Below, one piece after another: positions 44,814 to 53,865 of a stretch of DNA of 64,000 nt. Every line of letters starts with the position of its first letter. The first letter of the stretch is position 1. The notes beneath the pieces are model-generated. The model was not told where the DNA came from. It saw nothing but the letters and a program-made list of their open reading frames with translations, and ran no database searches. Source of the stretch: Bacteroidota bacterium (GTDB lineage Bacteria; Bacteroidota; Bacteroidia; Chitinophagales; Saprospiraceae); the NCBI GenBank assembly GCA_018222965.1, contig JAAEZH010000002.1, positions 1 through 64,000 on the forward strand. Reading direction: 5' to 3'. The position numbers and the translations under genes were made by a program.

Positions 44814-44821
44814 TATTTTTG
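44814..44821 (+). promoter_or_regulatory. Candidate -7 promoter element of the M43 protease gene
   Basis: TATTTTTG is an exact TAnnTTTG match about 100 nt upstream of the ATG at 44921; a T-rich stretch (TTTTTAGA) occupies the -33 region. Confidence 0.55.
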
Positions 44822-44920
44822 CACATATCCAGTCCTCACTCACCTTTATCGGAGCCAACTGGAAGGGCTTCGGTATATTAGATTGTATTAACCTCAGCAA
44901 GTTTTTACCCCCTATTTCCC

Positions 44921-47900
44921 ATGAAGCAATTGTTTCTACTTGCCTCCTTTTTGCTTGCCTGGTTGACTCCTGGTCAACCTGAATCCTCATCTACTGAAAG
45001 TGGAGGGGAGAATTCCTTTGTTTGCGCATTTGATTCCTATTTAATCCGATTGTCAGAGGATACGGAATTCCATTCGCGTAAGCAAAAACAAGATAAGGAC
45101 TGGCGGTTGCATCAACTCTCCGGACAGGCAAAAATGCCATTGATGGACCATGTGCTGCCAGTGGTCGTGCACATCATACACGATAATGGACCGGAGAATA
45201 TCTCCGATGCCTCAGTCATTCAGGGGATCCAAAATTTAAATGACGCTTTCGCGAATGTTGGATATTACGACCAGGGTGCCGGGGTAGCTGTGCCTGTTCA
45301 ATTTTGTCTCGCTCAACAAGATCCCAATGGAAATGCTACAACGGGCATAACCCGCGATGTCTCTGCCTACACAGATATGAATGTGGAAACGGATGATCTG
45401 GTACTCAAAAATATCAATCGCTGGGATCCAACTTGTTACATTAATATCTGGTTGGTACGCTCCATCGAAAGTGGGGCAGGCAACCCGGATGTGGCCGGTT
45501 ATGCTTCGTTTCCGGCTGAACATGGAAGCAGTACCGACGGGATTGTCATGGAAGCAGAATGGCTGGGAGCCAATCCGGCTTTTTCAGTTGTATTGGTACA
45601 TGAAATGGGACATTATCTTGGCTTATACCATACTTTTCAGGGAGGTTGTGTAAATGACGATTGCCTGGTTGATGGAGATCAGGTTTGCGATACGCCCCCG
45701 GACCAATCTACGGCACCACTTCCCTGTAATATATCAACGAATACCTGCTCCACAGATACTGATTCGGGCTTGGCAACTGATCAACCCGATATGACCAATA
45801 ATTATCTGGATTTTAGCCTGCCCGATTGTTACAATGCTTTCACCAACGGACAAAGAGACCGAATGCTCTTTTTTACCGAAGGGGCGAGAGCCAGTTTGTT
45901 GGGCTGTACTTCCTGCCAGTTACCTTGTACGGATGCTATTGCGGCATCAATTTCCGCATCAGCCACCGAAGTATTTGTATCGACCAATGTAGACTTTGTT
46001 GCCGTTACCTCTTTTGCGGATAACTGGGAATGGACTGTCGATGGAACTATCGTCAGCCTGGAAGAGGATATGAGTTACAGCTTCGATGAGGAAGGTACCT
46101 TTTGGGTTACTTTGACAGTGGGCAACAGCAATGCATCCTGTTTGGCAACTGATTCGATATTGATAAACGTGACTTGCCCGGTGGTAGCCAGCATGACACC
46201 AGATAACCTGGAGTGCCTGCTCCCGGGGGAGAGCATTACATTTTACAACCAGTCAGAAAACGCCAATGTTTATCAATGGTTTGTAGACGGAACGCCCGTT
46301 GCCTTTTCAGAAGATTTTACCTACTCCTTCCCGGATGAGGGTACGTATCAGGTTCAATTGTGGGCTTCCAATACTCTGTGCCATTCGCTTTCAAGCATTG
46401 AAATTATACATGTTGGTTGTGAAGAAGTTTGCAATAACGGCTACGACGATGATGGAGATGGCCTTGTAGATTGTTACGATCCGGATTGTTTTTGTGAAGG
46501 GGAATGCGAAGATTATTACTACAACCCTTGTTTCCTGTTTTGCCAGCAATCTGATTTTGACCTGATAGAGATTCAGGGAGATATCAATTGGGTGAGTGAT
46601 TATAGTATGCAGCTTGCTCCTGCAGATCTTCCGGTAGCCGGAGATCTGGATCAGGATGGGTATCCCGAGCTGGTCATTCGGGGAGATGGAGATGACAACA
46701 GCCGGTGGTTTGTCATAAACGGAAAAGATGGAAGCCTGAAGTTTACCCTCGAAAATATCTGGGAAATCGGGCAGGGTCCCTCCCCGGCTATTGGCGATGT
46801 GGACCGCGATGGCTTTGGCGAAATTCTTATCGCCGGCCGTACCACTTCAAACGTTTCTGATCCGGGCTATTTACACTGCTTCGAACACGATGGCAGCCTG
46901 AAATTTATCAGTCCGGTAAACATGTTAAACCAACTGGGCGGACAAAACAGCAATGCACAGGCTCAACTCGGGCTTAGTGATTTTAATCTGGACAGTTACC
47001 CTGAAATTTACGTCGGAAATGATATTTATAGCGGTCAGGACGGAGCTTTGCTGGTTTCCGGTACCGGTATTTCTACCCTTTCAGTAGGCAGCCCGGGTGA
47101 TGCCATCGCTGGTGGTGAAGGGGTATGTTTTTCGGTGGCATCTGACGTGTTGGATGATGCTGCCTGCATCGATTGTGCCGGGAAAGAAATTGTAGCTGGC
47201 AATCAGGTTCTTTCCGTAAATGTGCAAAATGGCAACATCAATATAGCCAGCCAGTTGTTCTTTCTGGATTATCCGGATGGCTTTACCTCGATTGCAGATT
47301 TTGATTCCGATGGAGATATGGATGCGGTGGTCAATACCATAAAAGATGATGAGGTTTTCCTATACGCATGGGATTTGCAAACGCCCAATGTACTGGGTGA
47401 AATTAGCCTGGCTGGAAACCCTCACATGAGTTTTAGAACTTCTCTGGCTGACTTTGACGGAGATGGTGCCCTCGAAATCGCGATTACATCCGGCGAAAGC
47501 CTGCAAATAATCGATCAAAACTTTACTACCCTTTGGTCGATGCCTCTAACTGATAACCTCTTCACCGATCCTATTCCCACAGCTTTTGATTTTGAGAACG
47601 ATGGAGCCTGGGAAGTGGTGCTTCGAGACGAGGAGAACATATATATTTTCAATGGGCAATCAGGCGCCATTCGTTGGCAATATGCAGCAGAAGGCAGTAC
47701 CGGACTCGATTATTGTTTAATTCTGGATGTGGATGGAGACGGATTAACGGAAATTGTGACCCCCGCCCGAATAGATGATGGAGGCGAAATTCAGGATGTC
47801 TTAATGGCTTTCGAATCCTCCGGATCTCCCTGGGCAGCCACTCGCCCGGTTTGGAACCAGCATGCTTTTTATGGATTGAATGTGGAGGATGACCTCAGCA

Positions 47901-50900
47901 TCAACCCAGAAGAACAAGCCATGCCTACCGCAGGAAACAATGAAGAAATGAATGGTTTTCTACAGCAGGTGCCACTACGCGATAGCCGGGCTCCGGATGC
48001 TGCCTGGGATTTTGCCACCATCTTTTGCGAAGGCGATTCCATGCGTATGTATTTACGGATCTGTAATACAGGCCATCACATTTTGTCGGAAAATATGGAA
48101 GTGCAGTTGTATGACAGCGATCCCACCCTTGGACCTGCAAATGTGATTACCAGCCTGGCAATAGGAGAGAACCTTAAGAGTTTCGAATGTGTAGAGTTTA
48201 ATATTTTCATTCCTTTTACCGTCAATCAGGACTTGTTTTTGGTGCTCAACGACGATCAAAGCCTGGGAACTCCCTATAATTTGCCGGACGATTTCCCCAT
48301 GACGCCCATACGGGAATGTGACTACGGCAACAATATGATCACGGTAAACTTTCCCTATACTTTTCCGGCTTTGGATCTGGGGCCAGATACCACTACCTGC
48401 GAATTTATTGTTACCAATCTGGATGCGGGAATCGGATTTAGTTCGTATGAATGGCAGGATGGATTTGAAGGACAGATTTATTCAGCAACCAATCCCGGGA
48501 CCTACTGGGTGACCGCGCAGGATGCTTGTGGCTACACGGACTCAGATACCATAACGATTTCACTGGCTCCAGAATACATCCTGGAGTTGGGCAATGACAC
48601 CATATTATGTGAAGGGGAGGGGCTTAGCCTTTCGGCGAATAATTACGACAGCTATTTCTGGTCACCTTCCTCCGGATTGGATTGCGATACCTGCTCAAAT
48701 GTATTGCTAAACCCGGATAGCAGCGGTACCTGGGTTTTAACTGCCATTACAGCAGAAGGATGTTTTTATGAAGATAGTATCCATGTCGGTGTAGGGGAGT
48801 CTTATCTGATCGAAGACACCCTGCAAATTTGCAACGGACAAACTATCGACATTTTTGGGCAGCAGCAAGGAACACCGGGGATCTATGTTCAGCAAAACAC
48901 CACGCTTACCGGTTGTGATTCGGTCTTATCGATTACGCTTCAGGTAAGTGATACGATCTATCAGTCTTCCAACCTGAGTATTTGTGCCGGAGAAACTGTC
49001 GACATCTTTGGAAATGCAGAATCAGCAGCTGGATATTACGAACAGGGATTCACAACCGCAATGGGTTGTGATTCAGTGGTCGGTGTATTTCTTGAAGTAT
49101 TGGATACCCTTTCGTATTCCGATTCTGTATACATATGTGCCGGAGATACGATCCAATTCTGGGGGCAGTCATTCTGGCAGGAGGGTGTATATTCTGAAGT
49201 GTTTAGCGGCAGCAATGGCTGCGATTCTACGCACCTGCGGTATCTCGGTTTGTTGCAGGAGATAACTACTAATGAGCAATTGAATGTTTGTCAGGGAGAT
49301 TCTGTGTTGATATTTGGCAGCTTTGAATCCCAGCCCGGATTCTACGTGGATACATTTCCCGCTGCAAATGGATGTGATTCCATTCATACCATAGAAATTC
49401 TCCACTTAGACACCCTGTTTTCTACAGAAGAAATAAGCATTTGCTTCGGAGATTCCATAGACATCTTTGGCAGCTTCGAATCTTCATCCGGGATCTATTC
49501 CGGCCAGTTTCAAGCTCAAAATGGCTGTGATTCCAGCCATCAGATAACGCTTAGCGTTTTGGATACGAGCTATAGTTTTATCGGCCTGGAAATCTGTCAG
49601 GGCGAAACCATCGATATTTTTGGAAGCCCGGAATTCACTTCCGGATTGTATGAAAGTGTGTTTTCCAATGCGGCAGGATGTGACTCCCTCGTACAAGTTG
49701 AATTGCTGGTACTGGATACGCTTTCATTTACCGATAGCATCACTATTTGCCAGGGTGATACCATTGACCTTTGGGGCATGCAAGTGTTTGACGAAGGCTG
49801 GTATTCTCAAACCAGTACAGCCACCAACGGATGTGACTCTGCCCATTATCGCTTTGTGGGGCTTTCGCCGAATGCTTCTACATCTGAAACCCAATACTTC
49901 TGTGCCGGCGAATCGGCAGACATCTTTGGTGTTCCAACGAATCAGCCGGGAGTCTATGAGGAGGTGTATACAGCCTTCAATGGTTGTGATTCGGTCCACA
50001 GTATCGAGTTGATTCAATTGGATACCATGTGGCAGCAGAACAGCCTGACCATATGTTCGGGAGATTCCATATTGATATTCGGATCCTATGAATCTCAGTC
50101 CGGTTTTTATCAAATGACCTTTAGCGGGTCAAATGGCTGTGATTCTACCCAGGTTTTTGAATTGAGTGTTTTTGATACCCTTCAAACGATGGAAAACATA
50201 AGCATTTGCGAAGGGGAGGAGGTAGATGTTTTCGGTAATCCAACTTCGGTAGCGGGTACTTACTCAGAGGTATTTACTTCCTGGCAGGGATGTGATTCGA
50301 TACATACTATTGATTTGGCGGTTCTGCAACCAGTCTTTACTGCAGAAGATCTGAGTATCTGTACAGGCGATTCCATTTTGATCTTTGGCAACTGGGAATC
50401 TACCGCTGGTATTTATGAAGATATTTTCTCAGCCTCAAATGGCTGTGATTCTACGCATACGGTAAATCTGATGGTGAATGCGGCTCCAATGACGTTCGAA
50501 AGCCTGGATATTTGCGATGGAGAAACCATTATTCTCTTTGGTCAGGAGGTTTCATCTTCCGGGGTGTATGAAGGGGTGTTCTCCACGGGGAATGGGTGTG
50601 ATTCCATTCATCAGGTAACCGTTACAGAACATCAGGAGCCCGAGATCAGTGTGGATATTATTGATGCCTGTCAGGGCGAGTCAGATGCCGGTATATTGGT
50701 CACACCTATAGCCGGAACACCTCCTTTTGATTATATCTGGAGCCCGGCAGGCCCTAATCAACCGGAGCTGACAGACATCCCTGCGGGGGATTACCTCCTG
50801 ACCGTGACCGATGCCAATGGTTGTTCGGAGTTCTTCTACCTGCAGGTGGAAGAGCGGCCTGTCCCTTTTTACAATATCCTCAGTGAGTCTCCGGATTGCA

Positions 50901-51616
50901 AAGATGAATTTGGGGGTATGATCTGGCTGGAGAATGCAGACGATGGTTTGTTGTTCAATTTTAACGGACAGGGATTCGAAGCAGAAACGGTTTTTAGCGG
51001 ATTGAGCGGTGGCGAGTACAGCCTGGAAATTATGGATCCGGCGGGCTGTCTGTTTGAAGAACAGATCACCCTGGAAACCGGATTTACCGGCTACGTGGAT
51101 CTTCCAGACCTGTACCAGATCCAGTTGGGCGAATCGGTTGTGCTGAGTCCCAGCGGAGCATTGGACAGTGTGGCGACATTTAGCTGGAGTCCTACTGATT
51201 ATTTGACTTGTACCGATTGTCCTTTCCCGGAAGCTTCTCCTCCGGAAACGCAGGATTACGAATTGATGGTTACTTTTCCCGATGGCTGTAGTTTGGTGTT
51301 GCCTACACGTGTTGAGGTGGACCGTAGTCTGGGTATCTATATTCCCAACAGTTTTAGTCCGGATTACAATGGGATCAATGATGTTTTTAAGCCTTTCGGC
51401 GAATACGATCTTCCCCTAACGGTATTCCGGATCTTTGACCGCTGGGGGGATCTCCAGTATGAGGAAACCAATACCTCTTTGTTTAGCATGCAGGGATGGG
51501 ATGGGACCAGTCGGGGCAGGAAAGCGCAGACAGGCGTGTATGTATACATGGCAGAAATTATTTTGCCCGACGGAACTTCCTGGGTATATAAGGGGGATTT
51601 ATTGTTGATGCGGTAG
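44921..51616 (+). CDS. Giant T9SS-exported M43-type metalloprotease with Cys-pair repeat array
   Basis: A 2231-residue secreted protein. Signal peptide MKQLFLLASFLLAWLTPGQ. M43 (pappalysin/cytophagalysin-like) zinc metalloprotease: HEMGHYLGLYH (227-237), Met-turn MTNNYLDF (about 291). Then two PKD-like domains (about 337-502), an NNGYDDDGDGLVDC Ca-loop-like segment (503-540), FG-GAP/VCBS-like repeats (about 541-1000: GDLDQDGYPELVI, ADFDGDGALEIAI), Ig-like regions, twelve near-identical-length repeats of 51 residues (1301-1912) of the form ICxGDSIxIFG...GxY...NGCDSxH, one SprB-like repeat, and a CHU_C type B sorting domain (about 2137-2231: IPNSFSPDYNGINDVFKPF, FDRWGDLQY). It likely degrades protein outside the cell; the repeats may be a stalk or a binding array. 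Confidence 0.9.
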   Translation: MKQLFLLASFLLAWLTPGQPESSSTESGGENSFVCAFDSYLIRLSEDTEFHSRKQKQDKDWRLHQLSGQAKMPLMDHVLPVVVHIIHDNGPENISDASVIQGIQNLNDAFANVGYYDQGAGVAVPVQFCLAQQDPNGNATTGITRDVSAYTDMNVETDDLVLKNINRWDPTCYINIWLVRSIESGAGNPDVAGYASFPAEHGSSTDGIVMEAEWLGANPAFSVVLVHEMGHYLGLYHTFQGGCVNDDCLVDGDQVCDTPPDQSTAPLPCNISTNTCSTDTDSGLATDQPDMTNNYLDFSLPDCYNAFTNGQRDRMLFFTEGARASLLGCTSCQLPCTDAIAASISASATEVFVSTNVDFVAVTSFADNWEWTVDGTIVSLEEDMSYSFDEEGTFWVTLTVGNSNASCLATDSILINVTCPVVASMTPDNLECLLPGESITFYNQSENANVYQWFVDGTPVAFSEDFTYSFPDEGTYQVQLWASNTLCHSLSSIEIIHVGCEEVCNNGYDDDGDGLVDCYDPDCFCEGECEDYYYNPCFLFCQQSDFDLIEIQGDINWVSDYSMQLAPADLPVAGDLDQDGYPELVIRGDGDDNSRWFVINGKDGSLKFTLENIWEIGQGPSPAIGDVDRDGFGEILIAGRTTSNVSDPGYLHCFEHDGSLKFISPVNMLNQLGGQNSNAQAQLGLSDFNLDSYPEIYVGNDIYSGQDGALLVSGTGISTLSVGSPGDAIAGGEGVCFSVASDVLDDAACIDCAGKEIVAGNQVLSVNVQNGNINIASQLFFLDYPDGFTSIADFDSDGDMDAVVNTIKDDEVFLYAWDLQTPNVLGEISLAGNPHMSFRTSLADFDGDGALEIAITSGESLQIIDQNFTTLWSMPLTDNLFTDPIPTAFDFENDGAWEVVLRDEENIYIFNGQSGAIRWQYAAEGSTGLDYCLILDVDGDGLTEIVTPARIDDGGEIQDVLMAFESSGSPWAATRPVWNQHAFYGLNVEDDLSINPEEQAMPTAGNNEEMNGFLQQVPLRDSRAPDAAWDFATIFCEGDSMRMYLRICNTGHHILSENMEVQLYDSDPTLGPANVITSLAIGENLKSFECVEFNIFIPFTVNQDLFLVLNDDQSLGTPYNLPDDFPMTPIRECDYGNNMITVNFPYTFPALDLGPDTTTCEFIVTNLDAGIGFSSYEWQDGFEGQIYSATNPGTYWVTAQDACGYTDSDTITISLAPEYILELGNDTILCEGEGLSLSANNYDSYFWSPSSGLDCDTCSNVLLNPDSSGTWVLTAITAEGCFYEDSIHVGVGESYLIEDTLQICNGQTIDIFGQQQGTPGIYVQQNTTLTGCDSVLSITLQVSDTIYQSSNLSICAGETVDIFGNAESAAGYYEQGFTTAMGCDSVVGVFLEVLDTLSYSDSVYICAGDTIQFWGQSFWQEGVYSEVFSGSNGCDSTHLRYLGLLQEITTNEQLNVCQGDSVLIFGSFESQPGFYVDTFPAANGCDSIHTIEILHLDTLFSTEEISICFGDSIDIFGSFESSSGIYSGQFQAQNGCDSSHQITLSVLDTSYSFIGLEICQGETIDIFGSPEFTSGLYESVFSNAAGCDSLVQVELLVLDTLSFTDSITICQGDTIDLWGMQVFDEGWYSQTSTATNGCDSAHYRFVGLSPNASTSETQYFCAGESADIFGVPTNQPGVYEEVYTAFNGCDSVHSIELIQLDTMWQQNSLTICSGDSILIFGSYESQSGFYQMTFSGSNGCDSTQVFELSVFDTLQTMENISICEGEEVDVFGNPTSVAGTYSEVFTSWQGCDSIHTIDLAVLQPVFTAEDLSICTGDSILIFGNWESTAGIYEDIFSASNGCDSTHTVNLMVNAAPMTFESLDICDGETIILFGQEVSSSGVYEGVFSTGNGCDSIHQVTVTEHQEPEISVDIIDACQGESDAGILVTPIAGTPPFDYIWSPAGPNQPELTDIPAGDYLLTVTDANGCSEFFYLQVEERPVPFYNILSESPDCKDEFGGMIWLENADDGLLFNFNGQGFEAETVFSGLSGGEYSLEIMDPAGCLFEEQITLETGFTGYVDLPDLYQIQLGESVVLSPSGALDSVATFSWSPTDYLTCTDCPFPEASPPETQDYELMVTFPDGCSLVLPTRVEVDRSLGIYIPNSFSPDYNGINDVFKPFGEYDLPLTVFRIFDRWGDLQYEETNTSLFSMQGWDGTSRGRKAQTGVYVYMAEIILPDGTSWVYKGDLLLMR
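48821..50656 (+). repeat. Twelve 153-bp repeats in the protease gene
   Basis: Each unit encodes 51 residues with one Cys in (I/V)C.G(D/E) and one in GCDS, so one disulfide per repeat is likely. Units are constant in length but diverged in DNA sequence. Confidence 0.85.
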
Positions 51617-51778
51617 GGGATACAATCGTTAAGATCTGCAGGCAATGGTGTTGCACCTTCGGTGCTTGGTAATTATTGTAGGAGCGACATCTGCTGATAA
51701 GCCAGGACCTGCGGAGCGGGTCGCATCTGGAACCACCAGCAAGCCAAATCGAGAAAAACATTCGCCGAAAGGCAAAAA

Positions 51779-51813
51779 AAAAGAGGCCGTCTCTCAGGGA
51801 GACAGCCTCTTTT
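51779..51813 (-). terminator. Intrinsic terminator of cold-shock-domain gene
   Basis: AAAAGAGGC-C-GTCTC-TCAGG-GAGAC-A-GCCTCTTTT. On the minus strand the hairpin is followed by a long T run (plus-strand A run from 51774). A weaker T tract on the plus strand may also stop transcription from the protease gene. Confidence 0.85.
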
Positions 51814-51834
51814 GTTGTGTGTGGATCACGGTGA

Positions 51835-52107
51835 TTAACCGTTTGCAGACTGGATCTTTACCACATTTTTGGCTATGAAGCCTTTTGAATTGGTCGAGAG
51901 CTCGAATTTCACCCGATCGCCGACTCGGAATCGGTCTTTAATTTCGGTGATGTGAACAAAAATTCTTTTCGACAGGTCTTTAGAATAAATAAAGCCATAA
52001 CCTCTCGACCGGTTGAATGATTTGATAAATCCGGTCTTTTCTTTTTCCACGCTCTGACCTGGTTTTTTGCGGTCGAAGAACGCGATAATCCTCTCTAAAA
52101 GTGTCAT
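51835..52107 (-). CDS. Cold-shock-domain protein (CspA-like) with N-terminal extension
   Basis: A 90-residue protein with an extended N-terminus (about 25 residues, basic) before the cold-shock domain. RNP1-like motif GFIKSFNRSRGYGFIYS and RNP2-like IFVHITEI are both present; then VGDRVKFELSTNSKGFIAKNV completes the barrel. It would bind single-stranded RNA or DNA as an RNA chaperone. It is the last gene of a minus-strand set with rpsU and an unlisted 59-residue ORF directly upstream (18-bp gap). Confidence 0.88.
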   Translation of the reverse strand: MTLLERIIAFFDRKKPGQSVEKEKTGFIKSFNRSRGYGFIYSKDLSKRIFVHITEIKDRFRVGDRVKFELSTNSKGFIAKNVVKIQSANG

Positions 52108-52124
52108 GTTTTACGGGTTTGTAA

Positions 52125-52304
52125 TCATTGGATCTCTTTAAGACCCTTTTGGTTAACAATTGTGAATAACCCCATTTGCAATCGTCTGTAGAAGAATGTA
52201 CGGGACAATTGAACCTTTAAGCCCTTATCAGGGTACTCGATCCAGATGGATGTAGGTAATTCTTTGAGTATTCTGACAGATCGTGGTTCTGGTCCTTTTT
52301 CCAT
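52125..52304 (-). CDS. Small conserved-looking protein (59 aa) between rpsU and the cold-shock gene
   Basis: An open frame of 59 codons, ATG at 52304, TGA at 52125-52127, reading MEKGPEPRSVRILKELPTS (start of the protein) and ending NQKGLKEIQ. The middle is balanced and protein-like: SIWIEYPDKGLKVQ, then LSRTFFYRRLQMGLFTIV. It has no signal peptide or membrane segment and is basic. It is 18 bp upstream of the cold-shock gene on the same strand, so co-transcription is likely. The residue mix and operon placement support it as real; no family name is claimed. Confidence 0.6.
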   Translation of the reverse strand: MEKGPEPRSVRILKELPTSIWIEYPDKGLKVQLSRTFFYRRLQMGLFTIVNQKGLKEIQ

Positions 52305-52356
52305 AACAGTAGCGGTTTTTGAATGAGATTAATTGAAATATAATTGGGTAGCAGTG

Positions 52357-52470
52357 ATCAGACTTGTGCCTAAATAATGCAGGCCTGTTGCAGGGACTAA
52401 ATGATTAGTTCTGCCGAAGTCTGATACACTTCAACAGGTTTTGGTTTCCTGTTTGGATCAGTGCTGATCC
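52357..52470 (-). ncRNA. Candidate structured RNA between rpsU and the small ORF
   Basis: TCAGACTT (52357-52364) pairs with AAGTCTGA (52416-52423), enclosing GCAGGGACTAA-ATGA-TTAGTTCTGC. Two more hairpins follow: AACAGG/CCTGTT (52432-52453) and the palindrome GGATCAG-TG-CTGATCC (52455-52470), which overlaps the rpsU stop. It may be a leader for the small ORF/cold-shock transcript or an rpsU 3' element. No covariance evidence is available. Confidence 0.35.
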
Positions 52471-52655
52471 ATTTTTTCTTCCCGCTCCTGGCGATAGATT
52501 GCATCCAGGATTTCGTGTCGTCTTTTAACAGACGGTTTGGTAAAGAATTTTCTTTCCATTAACTCTTGCCGCACTTTCGTATTTCGGTGCTTGCGTTTGT
52601 AACGCTTGAGTGCACGGTCAATACTTTCACCTTCTTTCACTTCAATAATTAGCAT
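52458..52655 (-). CDS. rpsU: 30S ribosomal protein bS21
   Basis: A 65-residue ribosomal protein, full length for the family: MLIIEVKEGESIDRALKRYK, RKHRNTKVRQELMERKFF, KPSVKRRHEILDAIYRQER. bS21 helps the 30S subunit in translation initiation. Its gene is on the minus strand, upstream of the 59-residue ORF and the cold-shock gene. In Bacteroidota its position near the anti-Shine-Dalgarno has been linked to weak use of SD sequences. Confidence 0.95.
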   Translation of the reverse strand: MLIIEVKEGESIDRALKRYKRKHRNTKVRQELMERKFFTKPSVKRRHEILDAIYRQEREEKMDQH

Positions 52656-52700
52656 AAACTGATTTTGGTATTGAAAAATAATGCTGGAAATCGGTGAGAT

Positions 52701-53069
52701 TTAGCTCAAATTCTCAACCTGAGCAGGCAAACTGTAATCCTTTACCAGCTTCTCCGTAAAGGCTTTGTGCCCACGTGGTGCCAGCAGGAATAATTTACCG
52801 CCTCTGGCTGCAGCCAGCGAACTCAACAATTTCCATTTGGAGATTTGACGATCCGTTTCGTCAGATTTGAGAGAAATTTCTACGAAGCTTTTGGTACCCA
52901 GTTTCTTTCCCGTAATATCCGGGATATACTGATCTACTTCCTCCTTGTTTTTATCCAACTTTGTAAAGGAACTGGGAATGTCAAACCCTTCGTAATTAGC
53001 CTTGATACCGGAAAAACCTTTGCGCTTTGCCCAGTTAATGGCTTTATCATAAAAATTCTCTTTTTCCAT
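52701..53069 (-). CDS. Hypothetical protein, possible PD-(D/E)XK-like fold
   Basis: A 122-residue cytosolic protein. I start it at ATG 53069 (MEKENFYDKAINWAKRKGF); the frame reaches 53195 but the extra part is low complexity. A segment (about 45-100) reads KLGTKSFVEISLKSDETDRQISKWKLL...GGKLFLLAPRG, which looks like the beta-E-x-K/helix pattern of the PD-(D/E)XK group. That is a pattern guess only. It lies 45 bp upstream of rpsU on the same strand. Confidence 0.65.
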   Translation of the reverse strand: MEKENFYDKAINWAKRKGFSGIKANYEGFDIPSSFTKLDKNKEEVDQYIPDITGKKLGTKSFVEISLKSDETDRQISKWKLLSSLAAARGGKLFLLAPRGHKAFTEKLVKDYSLPAQVENLS

Positions 53070-53249
53070 AAATGATATTTTGAATAAATAATGATATCCG
53101 GCACAGTTTGAGCCTAAGAGGAAGTCAGACTTAAAGATCAGAGAGATACAGCCAGACAAAAAAAAGGCTCCGGAAAAAAAACTTTTGCCGGACACTAATA
53201 AAACAAAAGGGTCTCAAAAATAGTTTCCCTCGAAACTATTTTTTTAAAA

Positions 53250-53738
53250 TTAATCCTGTTCCGGGTCAGGAATATCTGCTCCGGAGGTGAAAATAGGCGC
53301 TGCATCCACCTTTTCGAGGTGCAAAAAGCCTATTATTCGTTCAAACGCATGTTCCAGCTCCTGAAGCTGACCGGGAGACAAGTTATTCAATTTTTTGCTC
53401 AATCGCTGATGAAGCGGATCCGGGGTTTCATCCAGCAAGGCTTTTCCCGTCGCCGTAAGCGCTATCAAACGCAGGCGTTTATCCGCTTGTTTGGGCAATC
53501 TCTGCAGCAGGGCCTTTTTTTCCAACCGGCTTATAATTCCGGTTACTGTGCTGGCATTCAACTGAAGGTAATCTTTTATTTCCTTGTGGGAAGCCTTTAA
53601 ACCTTCTTTCGTATTGAGGTAGATGAGGCAAAGCAGTTGCGGTATGCTTAAACCAAATTCCTTTTCTATACGTTTGCTTTCAAGATTGACCGAGCGAATT
53701 ATCTTTCGCAGGTTTATCAGGATCTGAGTAGAGTGCAT
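53250..53738 (-). CDS. MarR family transcriptional regulator
   Basis: A 162-residue winged-helix regulator. Core features: LRKIIRSVNLESKRIEKEFGLSIPQL, the recognition helix region LQLNASTVTGIISRLEKKALLQRL, and the wing PKQADKRLRLIALTATGKALLDE. MarR proteins are dimers that bind palindromes and often release DNA on binding small ligands. It is divergent from etfBA; the 127-bp gap holds a palindrome over its own -7 element, so autoregulation and control of etfBA are plausible. Confidence 0.9.
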   Translation of the reverse strand: MHSTQILINLRKIIRSVNLESKRIEKEFGLSIPQLLCLIYLNTKEGLKASHKEIKDYLQLNASTVTGIISRLEKKALLQRLPKQADKRLRLIALTATGKALLDETPDPLHQRLSKKLNNLSPGQLQELEHAFERIIGFLHLEKVDAAPIFTSGADIPDPEQD

Positions 53739-53777
53739 GAAGTTACTCGAAATATTCGCTCAACATAATGATTTATG

Positions 53778-53795
53778 CAAAGATAAATGATCTTT
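53778..53795. promoter_or_regulatory. Candidate MarR operator over the MarR gene -7 element
   Basis: AAAGAT-AAATG-ATCTTT (53779-53795) is a palindrome. On the minus strand, 53785-53778 reads TATCTTTG, an exact TAnnTTTG for the MarR gene. A repressor bound here would cover that promoter and lie about 32 bp upstream of the etfB -7 element. Confidence 0.5.
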
Positions 53796-53826
53796 AAGAG
53801 GACTTATAAACCTAGACCGATTTTTC

Positions 53827-53834
53827 TATCTTTG
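53827..53834 (+). promoter_or_regulatory. Candidate -7 promoter element of etfB
   Basis: TATCTTTG, an exact TAnnTTTG match, 31 nt before the etfB ATG at 53866. The -33 box is weak (TTAT near 53804). Confidence 0.6.
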
Positions 53835-53865
53835 CAGCGCTTTTCTAAAGATAAGTTCTAATCGA

